A DNA stretch of 64,000 nucleotides from MKUN01 sp964481425. GTDB taxonomy: Bacteria > Bacteroidota > Bacteroidia > Chitinophagales > Chitinophagaceae. The first letter of the stretch is position 1, and every line of letters begins with the position of its first letter. The DNA lies in assembly GCA_964481425.1 (NCBI GenBank), contig CAYZTM010000011.1, positions 1 through 64,000 on the forward strand, written 5' to 3'. The position numbers were made by a program, and so were the translations under genes. This document shows positions 17,433-25,927 of this stretch, one piece after another. The notes under the pieces are model-generated. The model worked only from the letters and a program-made list of their open reading frames with translations. It had not been told where the DNA came from and did not search any database.

Positions 17433-20400
17433 ATGAATAAAAAATTCTATCAGCTCATACTTTTATTGTTACTCTCCAGCACTGCCTCTTATTCGCAGAC
17501 GGCTGTAGCATTGCCTCCGCAGAGTAGTACATATTCCGGTATAGTAAGAGGGTATTATTTTACCTCACCGGTCGATTTTACTATTTGTGGTATATATGTA
17601 CCTACCGATGCGTCAGTAGCTGCCCAAAGTATGGAGATTGTACGCTTTACTGCAGGGCCTCCCCCGGCATATCCCGGTACCACCAACGCCTTTACAAATC
17701 TGTTTTATCAGGCCCTTTATGCGCCTAACAATATGATCAGTGTCAATGTTCCGGTTGCTAATGGTGATGTTATGGGTATATATGGCTGCAGGGGTGTATC
17801 TGTCAATAGTTATGGCTCACCTAACCCGGCACCAACAACTATAATGGCCGCTCCGGTTAGTCTTTACAGGAGCGGTATGCAGTTCGATCTTTCCACACAG
17901 ACTATGCATGATATCTGGACAGAAGCATTTCCTAACAGTAACTACATTGGCCGTGTATTCATATACTATGGTTGTTGTAATGCACCTACCGGTGGTACGC
18001 TTACCGGTCCGGTAACAGTATGCCCCGGCAGCACACAGACCTACCAGGTGAACGGCGTAGACAGTGCAACCAATTTTACATGGACGGTACCTGCCGGTGC
18101 TACGATCAATACCGGCCAGGGCGATTCCATCATCACAGTTACATTTGGCAATACATCTGGCCAGGTATGTGTAACACCCAGTAATGCATGCACCAGTGCT
18201 CCGCAGATATGCATCAACGTAGCTGTCGATCCTCCTATCTTGGGTGGAGTAGTGGTGGGCGATACAGATGTTTGTTCAGGTAGTGTGCACACCTATCGTA
18301 TTACCAACATTACGGGAGCTACTACATATGCCTGGACTGTTCCTCCCGGCTCTACGATTCTATCGGGTCAGGGCGATACACTCATCACAGTTGCAATAGA
18401 GGATACGTCAGGCAATGTTTGTGTTACACCGGCCACTGCCTGCAACGTAGGTGCTCCAATATGCAGGAACATCAATGTGGTACCATCACCAAATGTAACT
18501 TCCCCAACATCTGCTAATACATCTTGTTCCGGTAATGATGGCACTATCACACTTAATGGTTTAGTGCCCAATACTACATATACAGTGGAATACCTTGACT
18601 CTATGAATAGTATACATCTGGTAACCATAATCTCTAATGGTTCCGGTGCGGTCATAATTGGTGGCTTGATCGCAGGTGTTTACGATAGTGTTACCGCACA
18701 GCTCGGGCCATGTATCTCAAGCCCGGTAGGGCCCTTTACGATAACTGCGCCTTACGTTCCGCCACCACCGGTGGTCGATCAGTTTACCTACTGCCAGTTC
18801 GAGACAGCACCACCTTTGACGGCTACAATAGCTACGGCTGGCGATACGCTGGTTTGGTACACTACTTTGGTTGGGGGCGTAGGCACTACTACAGCACCCG
18901 TTCCCAACACATCTACGCCGGGAACCACTACCTGGTACGTTGCCGAGCGTGCAGCAGTGGGTGGTTGTGAAAGCTATCGTTCGGTGATCAATGTTTACAT
19001 CAAACCAAAGCCGACACCGCCGGTAACATTCAATTCTGAGATCAACTACTGCCAATACGATTCGGCTGCACAATTAGTGGCTATAGGTGATTCTTTGAAG
19101 TGGTACACGCAGCCAACCGGTGGTACCTTCGATTTTGTAGCGCCTACCCCGCAGACAGATGTGAATGGCGTATTCACATGGTACGTAAGCCAAACCCAGA
19201 ATGGTTGTGAGAGCGACCGCATACCCATTACTGTAGGCGTATACCAAAAGCCCGAACCTCCGGTTACTAAAGATATTGTTTATTGCCAGGGCGATGTTGC
19301 AGAACCTTTGACAGCTATAGGCACTGATATCAAATGGTATCTGCTGCCACATGGCGGCAGTGCACAGACCACGCCTACGCCGCTCACTACCATACCCGAT
19401 ACGGTTATCTGGTATGTAGCATCTACCAATCATGGTTGTGAAAGCGACCGTACCCCGCTTAAGGTCATCACTAAATACCGTCCTTCTGTACACATATTGT
19501 ATTCTAACGACTCAGTATGCCAGTTTGATACATTGACGTATATGTACTCCGGTTATGCGCTCGATAGCGCAGTATTCGTTTGGGAATGGCCCGAAGGTGC
19601 AGTAGTACTTAGTGGTAACGACAGTACGCGTGGCCCGATAGTGGTACGCTTCGATTCCACAGGTCCGAAGCGTGTAGCCCTAACAGTAACCGACAACGGC
19701 TGTAGTAGCCCGCGTGCTACGGTGCCTGTTGAGGTTAAAGTACTCCCCGTAGTGCAGATCGATCTGTCGAACCGGAACCCATGTAAGGATGATACGGTCA
19801 AGATCGGTATCAACTACTCCAACATGGACATAAAGAACTACTGGTGGAATTTTGGTGATGGTATCACACCATGGGGCAGCAGTGGCGTATGGGGTGCTGA
19901 TGAAGGTGGCCCGTATTACATAACATGGCCCACTACGGGGATACACTCACTGACAGTGCATCTGCAGGGCAAGAACGAATGTTACTCTCGGCCTGATGCC
20001 ATAGATACGGTTAATATACACGATCGCCCTGAAGCTAAGATACAGGACATCAGCAACAACAATATTTGCTCAGGCGATAGCATCAGCCTCGCTGCTTCTA
20101 CAAACAAGCCTGGCTACAGCTACGAGTGGACACCAAAACAATTCTTCGACTTTGGCGGTGGCAATACTGCTGTAGTGAATGCCTATGTTGAGTTCTCTTC
20201 ATACATCACACTGCGTGTTACTAACGAGTATGGCTGCTTTAATGTGGACAGCACACTGATAAGCACCAAGCCTTGCTGCGACATCTTGATGCCAGATGCC
20301 TTCTCTCCGAACGGCGATGGTAAGAACGACCTGTTCCGTATCATCGACCTCGGCCGTCATCCGCTCAGCGACTTCCGTATCTTCAACCGCTGGGGCGAGA

Positions 20401-20549
20401 TAGTATTTGATACTACAGACCCCATGCAGGGCTGGGATGGTAGCCACGAAGGTGTGTCGCAGGATATGGGCACTTACTATTACATTGTTAAATTCAAATG
20501 TAATGGCGAGCTGACCACCAAATCAGGTCAGCTTACATTGATCAGGTAA
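17433..20549 (+). CDS. Giant secreted adhesin-like protein with T9SS type B (CHU_C) sorting domain, paralogue 2
   Basis: 1,038 residues with a signal peptide ending near SYSQ. The N-terminal ~170 residues are unrelated to those of paralogue 1. Two or three PKD/Ig-like repeats with TWTVPxG...GQGDS/T-I-TV...VCVTPxxAC follow (about 180-350). From about residue 450 it runs collinear with paralogue 1 through the YCQ...GCES Ig repeats, the PKD region and the CHU_C domain (PDAFSPNGDGKNDLF, FNRWGEIVF). Many codons differ silently between copies, so the duplication is old and under selection. Role inferred as surface adhesion or gliding-associated. Confidence 0.9.
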   Translation: MNKKFYQLILLLLLSSTASYSQTAVALPPQSSTYSGIVRGYYFTSPVDFTICGIYVPTDASVAAQSMEIVRFTAGPPPAYPGTTNAFTNLFYQALYAPNNMISVNVPVANGDVMGIYGCRGVSVNSYGSPNPAPTTIMAAPVSLYRSGMQFDLSTQTMHDIWTEAFPNSNYIGRVFIYYGCCNAPTGGTLTGPVTVCPGSTQTYQVNGVDSATNFTWTVPAGATINTGQGDSIITVTFGNTSGQVCVTPSNACTSAPQICINVAVDPPILGGVVVGDTDVCSGSVHTYRITNITGATTYAWTVPPGSTILSGQGDTLITVAIEDTSGNVCVTPATACNVGAPICRNINVVPSPNVTSPTSANTSCSGNDGTITLNGLVPNTTYTVEYLDSMNSIHLVTIISNGSGAVIIGGLIAGVYDSVTAQLGPCISSPVGPFTITAPYVPPPPVVDQFTYCQFETAPPLTATIATAGDTLVWYTTLVGGVGTTTAPVPNTSTPGTTTWYVAERAAVGGCESYRSVINVYIKPKPTPPVTFNSEINYCQYDSAAQLVAIGDSLKWYTQPTGGTFDFVAPTPQTDVNGVFTWYVSQTQNGCESDRIPITVGVYQKPEPPVTKDIVYCQGDVAEPLTAIGTDIKWYLLPHGGSAQTTPTPLTTIPDTVIWYVASTNHGCESDRTPLKVITKYRPSVHILYSNDSVCQFDTLTYMYSGYALDSAVFVWEWPEGAVVLSGNDSTRGPIVVRFDSTGPKRVALTVTDNGCSSPRATVPVEVKVLPVVQIDLSNRNPCKDDTVKIGINYSNMDIKNYWWNFGDGITPWGSSGVWGADEGGPYYITWPTTGIHSLTVHLQGKNECYSRPDAIDTVNIHDRPEAKIQDISNNNICSGDSISLAASTNKPGYSYEWTPKQFFDFGGGNTAVVNAYVEFSSYITLRVTNEYGCFNVDSTLISTKPCCDILMPDAFSPNGDGKNDLFRIIDLGRHPLSDFRIFNRWGEIVFDTTDPMQGWDGSHEGVSQDMGTYYYIVKFKCNGELTTKSGQLTLIR

Positions 20550-20577
20550 TCTTTATTATAGATGATATTTTAGTAAC

Positions 20578-20604
20578 AAGGGCCGCATTTTGCGGCCCTT
20601 TTGT
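20578..20604 (+). terminator. Intrinsic terminator of paralogue 2
   Basis: AAGGGCCGCA and its complement form a 10-bp stem with a TTT loop, followed by TTTGTTG. Confidence 0.9.
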
Positions 20605-20628
20605 TGTTATGGCTTTTCCGACACCCTG

Positions 20629-20729
20629 CAAAACTCCCTCTTTTTTCATAAGAGAGCCTGTCCCGAAGAGTTTCGGGAGCTGATCATTCAAACAGGTACG
20701 TTTCCTATAAAGGATTGGTCGGGGTGATT
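20629..20729 (+). repeat. Long intergenic repeat, family B, copy 2 (long form)
   Basis: Shares with 21213-21316 the order CTCCCTCTTTTTTCATAAGAG, a mini-hairpin TCCCGAA/TTCGGGA, CATTCAAACAGGTA and TTGGTCGGGGTGATT. The GACCATTC pairing is weakened here by substitutions. Confidence 0.75.
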
Positions 20730-20738
20730 ATTAACCAG

Positions 20739-20773
20739 TAGCGTCAGTACCGCTTCCCGCGGTCAGGCGCGTT
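20739..20773 (+). repeat. REP-like hairpin repeat, family A, copy 3
   Basis: The inner stem ACCGC/GCGGT is kept and the outer is GCGTC/GGCGC with one G-T pair. It lies 9 bases after family B copy 2. Confidence 0.75.
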
Positions 20774-21212
20774 TTGTATGAGCTATCCCATTTCCCAACC
20801 CCCACATTTTCGAATTAAAGAAACTTATCCCCATTCAAAAGCATGGCCACTTACTTCGCTAACTTTGTGACCATTCGGGCCCTCAATACCCCGGCAAATA
20901 GTACTATGGACCATCATCAAACTACGATTCCCACCTCGCTATTTTCACGATATCTTCTCCATCTACTCCCGGGAGCAGCAGAAAATGAGCATTGAATGAG
21001 AAAGAAATGGGAAATTTTTGTGAACTTTTTGTAAACTTTTTAGCCCTCAACTCATTGATTATCAATAAAAACATAAGATATTTTATTTCGGTGCCTATCC
21101 ATTCAGAAATACGTCTTTGCGTGGATGGTTTGAGAAATTTATCAATATGAAGAAGGTATCTTTAATTTAAGAATGATTGGGGTGATTATTTCTTGTTATG
21201 ATGTCCGCCGCC
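20774..21212 (+). other. Non-coding stretch between repeat copies
   Basis: No supported gene. At 21152-21186 there is a decayed partial copy of the right half of repeat family B (AGGTAT...AAGAATGATTGGGGTGATT). A short A/T-rich block with the repeated word AACTTTTTGTAAACTTTTT lies near 21020-21043. A 50-residue open frame at 20843-20995 is not convincing. Confidence 0.5.
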
Positions 21213-21316
21213 CTAAAAACTCCCCTCTTTTTTCATAAGAGGGCCTGTCCCGAAGAATTTCGGGAGCTGACCATTCAAACAGGTATGTTTTCTATAAAAG
21301 AATGGTCGGGGTGATT
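21213..21316 (+). repeat. Long intergenic repeat, family B, copy 3 (long form)
   Basis: Contains the CCCTCTT...AAGAGGG hairpin, the 24-nt mini-hairpin segment with TCCCGAA/TTCGGGA, and the GACCATTC/GAATGGTC pair, ending in GGGGTGATT. It ends about 70 bases before the rpsA promoter. Confidence 0.8.
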
Positions 21317-21386
21317 GGGAATTCCGATAAATACCGGCCCCTTCAATAAAATGCCATTTTAATTCCCCGTTTTCATAATATAAGCT

Positions 21387-21394
21387 TATCTTTG
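21387..21394 (+). promoter_or_regulatory. -7 box for rpsA
   Basis: TATCTTTG followed by CAG matches the -7 consensus and predicts a leader of about 35 nt containing the Shine-Dalgarno site. Confidence 0.65.
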
Positions 21395-21417
21395 CAGTCC
21401 CAAAAAATCTACTTAAA

Positions 21418-21424
21418 AAGGAGG
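21418..21424 (+). promoter_or_regulatory. Perfect Shine-Dalgarno site of rpsA
   Basis: AAGGAGG ends 9 nt before the TTG at 21434. It is the strongest such site in the window, in a phylum that mostly does without them, and it fixes the non-ATG start of the gene. Confidence 0.75.
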
Positions 21425-21433
21425 ACACAAAAT

Positions 21434-23317
21434 TTGGAAGAAAATCAAAACCAATTAGAAACAGCCGGAACGTCACAGGATGAGTCCGTACAAACAACTG
21501 CAGCATCACCCGTACAGGAAGATACCGCAGTAGCAACAGCACACGATGACTTCGATTGGAGCGTAGACAAACGCAACGTAGCATCGTATTCAAAAGAAAA
21601 GCGTGATGAGCTGGACAAGGTCTACGACAGCACCTTTAAAGCCATTACAGAGTCCGAACTGCTGCAGGGCAGTATCGTGGGCCTTACCAAAACTGATGCT
21701 ATCATTAACATCGGTTTTAAATCGGATGGCCTCGTATCCCTCAACGAGTTCCGCGATTTGCCCGAAGTTAAGATCGGCGACGAAGTGGAAGTAATGGTGG
21801 TGGAAAAGGAAGACCGCAATGGTCACCTGCACCTCAGCCGTAAGCTCGCCCGCCAGGCACGTGCATGGCAGAAGATCGTTGACTTCTACAAAACAGGTGA
21901 AGTGGTTACCGGTACCATCACATCCAAGACCAAAGGCGGTCTTATCGTGGATGTATACGGCCTGGAAACATTCCTTCCCGGTTCGCAGATCGACGTTAAG
22001 CCTGTTACTGATTACGATCAGTACGTAGGCAAAACAATGGACTTTAAGGTCGTTAAGATCAATGAAACTATCCGCAACGCGGTAGTATCACATAAAGCGC
22101 TTATAGAAAGCGATATCGAACAACAGCGCAGCGTTATCATTTCGCAGCTTGAGAAAGGACAGGTACTCGAAGGTACCGTTAAGAATGTTACCGACTTCGG
22201 TGCATTCATTGACCTGGGTGGCGTTGATGGCCTGCTGTACATTACCGATATCAGCTGGGGCCGTGTTACACACCCGAGCGAGGTACTGGAAAATGGCCAG
22301 AAGCTCAACGTGGTGGTGCTCGATTTCGACGACGAAAGGAAGCGCATCAGCCTTGGCCTGAAGCAGCTTACACCTCATCCTTGGGATAACCTGCCTGAAG
22401 AGATAAAAGAAGGTGCTAAGGTTAAAGGTAAAGTGGTGAATATCGAAGACTATGGTGCATTCCTCGAGATAATGCCCGGCGTAGAAGGCCTGGTACACGT
22501 ATCAGAGATCACATGGTCCTCTCAGCCTATCAATGCGAAGGAATTCTTCAAGATGGGTGATGAGCACGAAGCTGTGGTAGTTACCCTCGATAAAGAAGAG
22601 CGCAAGATGAGCCTCTCTATCAAGCAGCTTACTGAAGATCCATGGGAAACCATCGAAAATAAATACCCCATCGACAGCCGTCATAAAGGCATTGTGAAGA
22701 ACATCACGCCTTATGGTGTATTTGTTGAGCTAGAGACCGGTATAGGTGGCATGATACACATCAGCGACCTGAGCTGGATCAAGCGTTACAATCACCCGAG
22801 CGAATTCACTAAAGTCGGTGAAGAGATAGAAATAGTTATTCTTAGCATCGATAAGGAGAACCGCAAACTGTCGCTCGGCCACAAACAACTTGAAGAAGAT
22901 CCCTGGAATACTTTCGAAACAATATTCCCGATAGGATCTATACATGAAGGTAATGTAACGAGGAAGGACGATAAAGGTGCTACCGTACAGTTACAATATG
23001 GCCTTGAAGCTTATGCCCCTGCACGCCACCTGCGCAAGGAAGACGGCGGCAATGTAGAAGCTGAAGAAGTGCTGCCTTTCATGATCATCGAGTTCGATCG
23101 TAACGATAAGCGCATCCTTGTTTCTCATACCCGTGTTTGGGAACAAAGCAAGGCAGAAGAAAAAGACGCTGCCCGTAAAGATGCCGTTGCGGAAACAGAA
23201 AAGACCAAAAAAGCAGTTAAGAACATCCAGAGCAAAGTGGAAAAACCAACCCTCGGCGATCTGGGCGCTCTTGCCGAGCTGAAACAAAAGATGAAGAAAG
23301 CCGAAGAAGGCGAGTAA
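21434..23317 (+). CDS. rpsA: 30S ribosomal protein S1
   Basis: 627 residues with an acidic N-terminus and six S1 (OB-fold) repeats. Their cores are visible as GSIVGLTKTDAIINI, GTITSKTKGGLIVDV, GTVKNVTDFGAFIDL, GKVVNIEDYGAFLEI, GIVKNITPYGVFVEL and GNVTRKDDKGATVQL. A charged tail rich in Lys/Glu follows. S1 binds mRNA on the small ribosomal subunit. There is no suitable in-frame ATG, and TTG 21434 sits 9 nt after AAGGAGG, so TTG is taken as the start. An earlier in-frame TTG at 21392 overlaps the -7 box and is rejected. The weak start with a strong Shine-Dalgarno suggests translational control. Confidence 0.95.
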   Translation: MEENQNQLETAGTSQDESVQTTAASPVQEDTAVATAHDDFDWSVDKRNVASYSKEKRDELDKVYDSTFKAITESELLQGSIVGLTKTDAIINIGFKSDGLVSLNEFRDLPEVKIGDEVEVMVVEKEDRNGHLHLSRKLARQARAWQKIVDFYKTGEVVTGTITSKTKGGLIVDVYGLETFLPGSQIDVKPVTDYDQYVGKTMDFKVVKINETIRNAVVSHKALIESDIEQQRSVIISQLEKGQVLEGTVKNVTDFGAFIDLGGVDGLLYITDISWGRVTHPSEVLENGQKLNVVVLDFDDERKRISLGLKQLTPHPWDNLPEEIKEGAKVKGKVVNIEDYGAFLEIMPGVEGLVHVSEITWSSQPINAKEFFKMGDEHEAVVVTLDKEERKMSLSIKQLTEDPWETIENKYPIDSRHKGIVKNITPYGVFVELETGIGGMIHISDLSWIKRYNHPSEFTKVGEEIEIVILSIDKENRKLSLGHKQLEEDPWNTFETIFPIGSIHEGNVTRKDDKGATVQLQYGLEAYAPARHLRKEDGGNVEAEEVLPFMIIEFDRNDKRILVSHTRVWEQSKAEEKDAARKDAVAETEKTKKAVKNIQSKVEKPTLGDLGALAELKQKMKKAEEGE

Positions 23318-23337
23318 CCGTTTTTTTAATATTGCTA

Positions 23338-23375
23338 AGAAGCCATCCGGTACTAACCGGGTGGCTTCTGCTTTT
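23338..23375 (+). terminator. Intrinsic terminator of rpsA
   Basis: A 14-bp stem (AGAAGCCATCCGGT with ACCGGGTGGCTTCT, one wobble) with a 4-nt loop, followed by TGCTTTT. A second smaller hairpin AAGCCCTG/CAGGGCTT at 23387-23408 lacks a T run. Confidence 0.88.
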
Positions 23376-23583
23376 AGCAAAGAAATAAGCCCTGTGAAAA
23401 CAGGGCTTCCGTTTAAACTTACCTATGTGGATTACTCCCTGATAACACGTTCGTTGGAGGTACTAATAACTGCTAAAATATCATATGTGAAAAATAATTT
23501 GCCTTAATAATAAATAAGAAGGGTTAAAAATCCTTAAAAATGATAAAAAGCATGAGCTATCGCCTAAAGGAATATACTTTTAT

Positions 23584-25134
23584 ATGGTGAAAAGAAAATT
23601 GCTTCGTAGCCCGAATCTATTATATTTTCTGATCGGTATCGTAATTGCCGGCCTGATAGGGGTGCAGTTATATTGGATTACAACCAATTTGCGCCTGCAA
23701 AGGATTGCTGCTGAAAGAAACCTTAAGAACGATGTAAACGCTGCAATAAAAGAGATAGTAGATGATGCCTATTGTGTCTTTTTTAACTCAAAGGCCTATT
23801 TCAAAGCGAATGAGGGAATATATATAATTAAGCAAAAATGCGTGAATGATGCCTTCATTGCTCCTCCGAAAGGTTACATGGACACGCTGGATATCTACAA
23901 TGTTTTTTACAATGATAAGGACACTTCCTTTTTTAAGAGCAGTTCCCTGAGTTTTGATGTTCCGGCAACGGTTGATATCCTGATGAAATTCAAATTTGCG
24001 ATTAAGAGTTCTCATGTCAAGAAGATAGATACAAACTCGTATAAGTTGCGCGACATTAATGCCCGGAATTATAAGCAGATCTTATCGAACAGGCAAAGCA
24101 TTGATGAAGTAATTAATCCCGATCTGCTCGACTCTATGGTAGGTAATGCACTGGCCAGGAACAATTTCGATACTACCTATGAATTGGGTATTAAAAGGGC
24201 AGGGGCCGACAGTTTTGAATATCTAAGGACTGGAAGTAAGCCCGGCAATTTGGCTGCCAGTACACTAAAGTTTGACTTTCTTGGTGATAAGTTCAACAAG
24301 CCCTATGAATTGTTCATTTATATGCCGGATCCAATGGGGCATACGATCAGGTCCATGATGTGGGTAATGATATCCTCGATAGCCATAGTCCTTGTCCTTA
24401 TCCTTTCATATATGTGGTTTGTCCGGACCATATTAAATCAAAAGAAGCTCTCAGAGATGAAAAATATGTTCATCAATAACATTACTCATGAGTTCAATAC
24501 TCCCATAACCAATATAAACCTTGCTATTGAGAACTGGCGCAATGCAAAAGCAAACAGTGAATACTATATGAACATCATCAATGAGGAGAATAAGCATATG
24601 GAGAAAAATGTGGACCAGATACTGCAATTGGCTACTGTTGAGCACAACCACATAAAAATATACCCGGACAAAGTGGATATAAATGAGCTGATATGGGAAA
24701 CAGTAAACTCTTTCGAGATACAGTTAGAGCAAGTGAAGGGAATGGTTGCATATAACTTTACTGCAGATAAGTATATATACGGTGACCGTCAATTGCTAAA
24801 GAATCTATTCTATAACCTCATTGACAATGCAATTAAATATCGCAAACCGGGTCTTAAGATCAATATATCGACTCACAATGTGAAAGATAAAATAGCTATT
24901 AGCATAACGGATAATGGTATCGGCATGTCTTCGGATACTCAGAAGCACATATTTGACCGCTTTTATCGTGGTGATAAAAGTGACCGACATGATGTAAAAG
25001 GCTTCGGTCTTGGTCTTAGCTATGTAAAATATATTGTGTCGGCACATAAAGGGGAGATTGAGGTTGAAAGTAAAAAGGACTCAGGTACTACATTTACGAT
25101 CTACCTACCTAAACGTTTTAAAACTACTTTATGA
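23584..25134 (+). CDS. Sensor histidine kinase, RprX-like
   Basis: 516 residues. Transmembrane helices at about 12-33 and 258-282 enclose a ~225-residue periplasmic sensor domain that I do not recognise. The kinase core has phospho-acceptor His302 (NNITHEFNTPI), an N box NLFYNLIDNAIKY, DNGIGMS, an F box FDRFYRG and a G2 region GFGLGLSYVKYI. Its stop overlaps the start of the next gene by 4 nt (ATGA), so kinase and regulator are translationally coupled. Pairing and domain layout resemble RprX-RprY of Bacteroides. The gene for a giant exported subtilase follows the pair and is a candidate target. Confidence 0.93.
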   Translation: MVKRKLLRSPNLLYFLIGIVIAGLIGVQLYWITTNLRLQRIAAERNLKNDVNAAIKEIVDDAYCVFFNSKAYFKANEGIYIIKQKCVNDAFIAPPKGYMDTLDIYNVFYNDKDTSFFKSSSLSFDVPATVDILMKFKFAIKSSHVKKIDTNSYKLRDINARNYKQILSNRQSIDEVINPDLLDSMVGNALARNNFDTTYELGIKRAGADSFEYLRTGSKPGNLAASTLKFDFLGDKFNKPYELFIYMPDPMGHTIRSMMWVMISSIAIVLVLILSYMWFVRTILNQKKLSEMKNMFINNITHEFNTPITNINLAIENWRNAKANSEYYMNIINEENKHMEKNVDQILQLATVEHNHIKIYPDKVDINELIWETVNSFEIQLEQVKGMVAYNFTADKYIYGDRQLLKNLFYNLIDNAIKYRKPGLKINISTHNVKDKIAISITDNGIGMSSDTQKHIFDRFYRGDKSDRHDVKGFGLGLSYVKYIVSAHKGEIEVESKKDSGTTFTIYLPKRFKTTL

Positions 25135-25817
25135 CAAGAATCTTATTTGTGGAGGATGATGCGAACCTTGGCGTATTGCTGAAGGAAAACCTGGATAATA
25201 AAGGTTTCGAAACAGTGTGGTTGCGGAATGGCAAGGAAGGTATTGATGCATTTCGTGAACAACAGTTTGGTCTATGTATATTGGATGTGATGTTGCCTGT
25301 GAAGGACGGGTTTACTTTATCAAAAGAAATAAGGGCATTGGATGGAGATATTCCAATCATATTCCTGACGGCACGCTCAATGCAAGAGGATAAGGTACAT
25401 GGCTTCGAGAATGGGGCAGATGATTATATTACCAAGCCTTTCAGTACTCAGGAATTATACCTTCGCATAAATGCCATTCTGAGACGTACGCAAAATAAGA
25501 ATACGCCACAAGTTAAGGCCATAGACCTGGGCAGGTATCATTTTGACCATATAAAAATGACGCTCACACTTGATGACAACGTTAAGCGCCTAAGCTCAAA
25601 AGAAGCAGACCTGATACAGATACTGGCCCAAAGCAGGAATGAGCTGGTACCGCGAACTGTAATATTGACCAAGATATGGGGTAATGATGACTATTTCTCG
25701 GCCAAAAGCATGGACGTCTATATCAGCAAGATACGCCGGTTGCTCAAGGAAGACCCTAATATAGAGATATTGAATGCCTACGGTTCGGGCTATAAGATGA
25801 TCGTAAATGAAGAATAA
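25131..25817 (+). CDS. OmpR-family response regulator, RprY-like
   Basis: 228 residues. The receiver domain has the acidic pair (VEDD), phospho-acceptor Asp52 (CILDVMLP), Thr80 region FLTARS and Lys102 (ITKPF). A winged-helix DNA-binding domain follows (about 130-228), with KRLSSKEADLI and YISKIRRLLKEDPNIEI. It acts on DNA in the cytoplasm under control of the kinase encoded just upstream, with which it overlaps by 4 nt. Targets are not shown by the sequence. Confidence 0.95.
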   Translation: MTRILFVEDDANLGVLLKENLDNKGFETVWLRNGKEGIDAFREQQFGLCILDVMLPVKDGFTLSKEIRALDGDIPIIFLTARSMQEDKVHGFENGADDYITKPFSTQELYLRINAILRRTQNKNTPQVKAIDLGRYHFDHIKMTLTLDDNVKRLSSKEADLIQILAQSRNELVPRTVILTKIWGNDDYFSAKSMDVYISKIRRLLKEDPNIEILNAYGSGYKMIVNEE

Positions 25818-25927
25818 TTATGACCTGTTATCTTGCTCTTCTGTGACGGTATATCAGCAAAAAATCAGTAACTTGTAATGTGTTAGCGGCCTCTAAGCCG
25901 CATCTAAACAGGCATCTGGCTACTACT

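Noticed and set aside
20843..20995. 50-residue open frame in the repeat-rich gap
   Set aside because: No signal, hydrophobic or charged pattern, no -7 box or ribosome site, and it lies between dispersed repeats.
20550..21433. tRNA, tmRNA or other structured RNA gene in the gene-free stretch
   Set aside because: Hairpins are present but belong to dispersed repeats; no cloverleaf, CCA end or known RNA core was seen.
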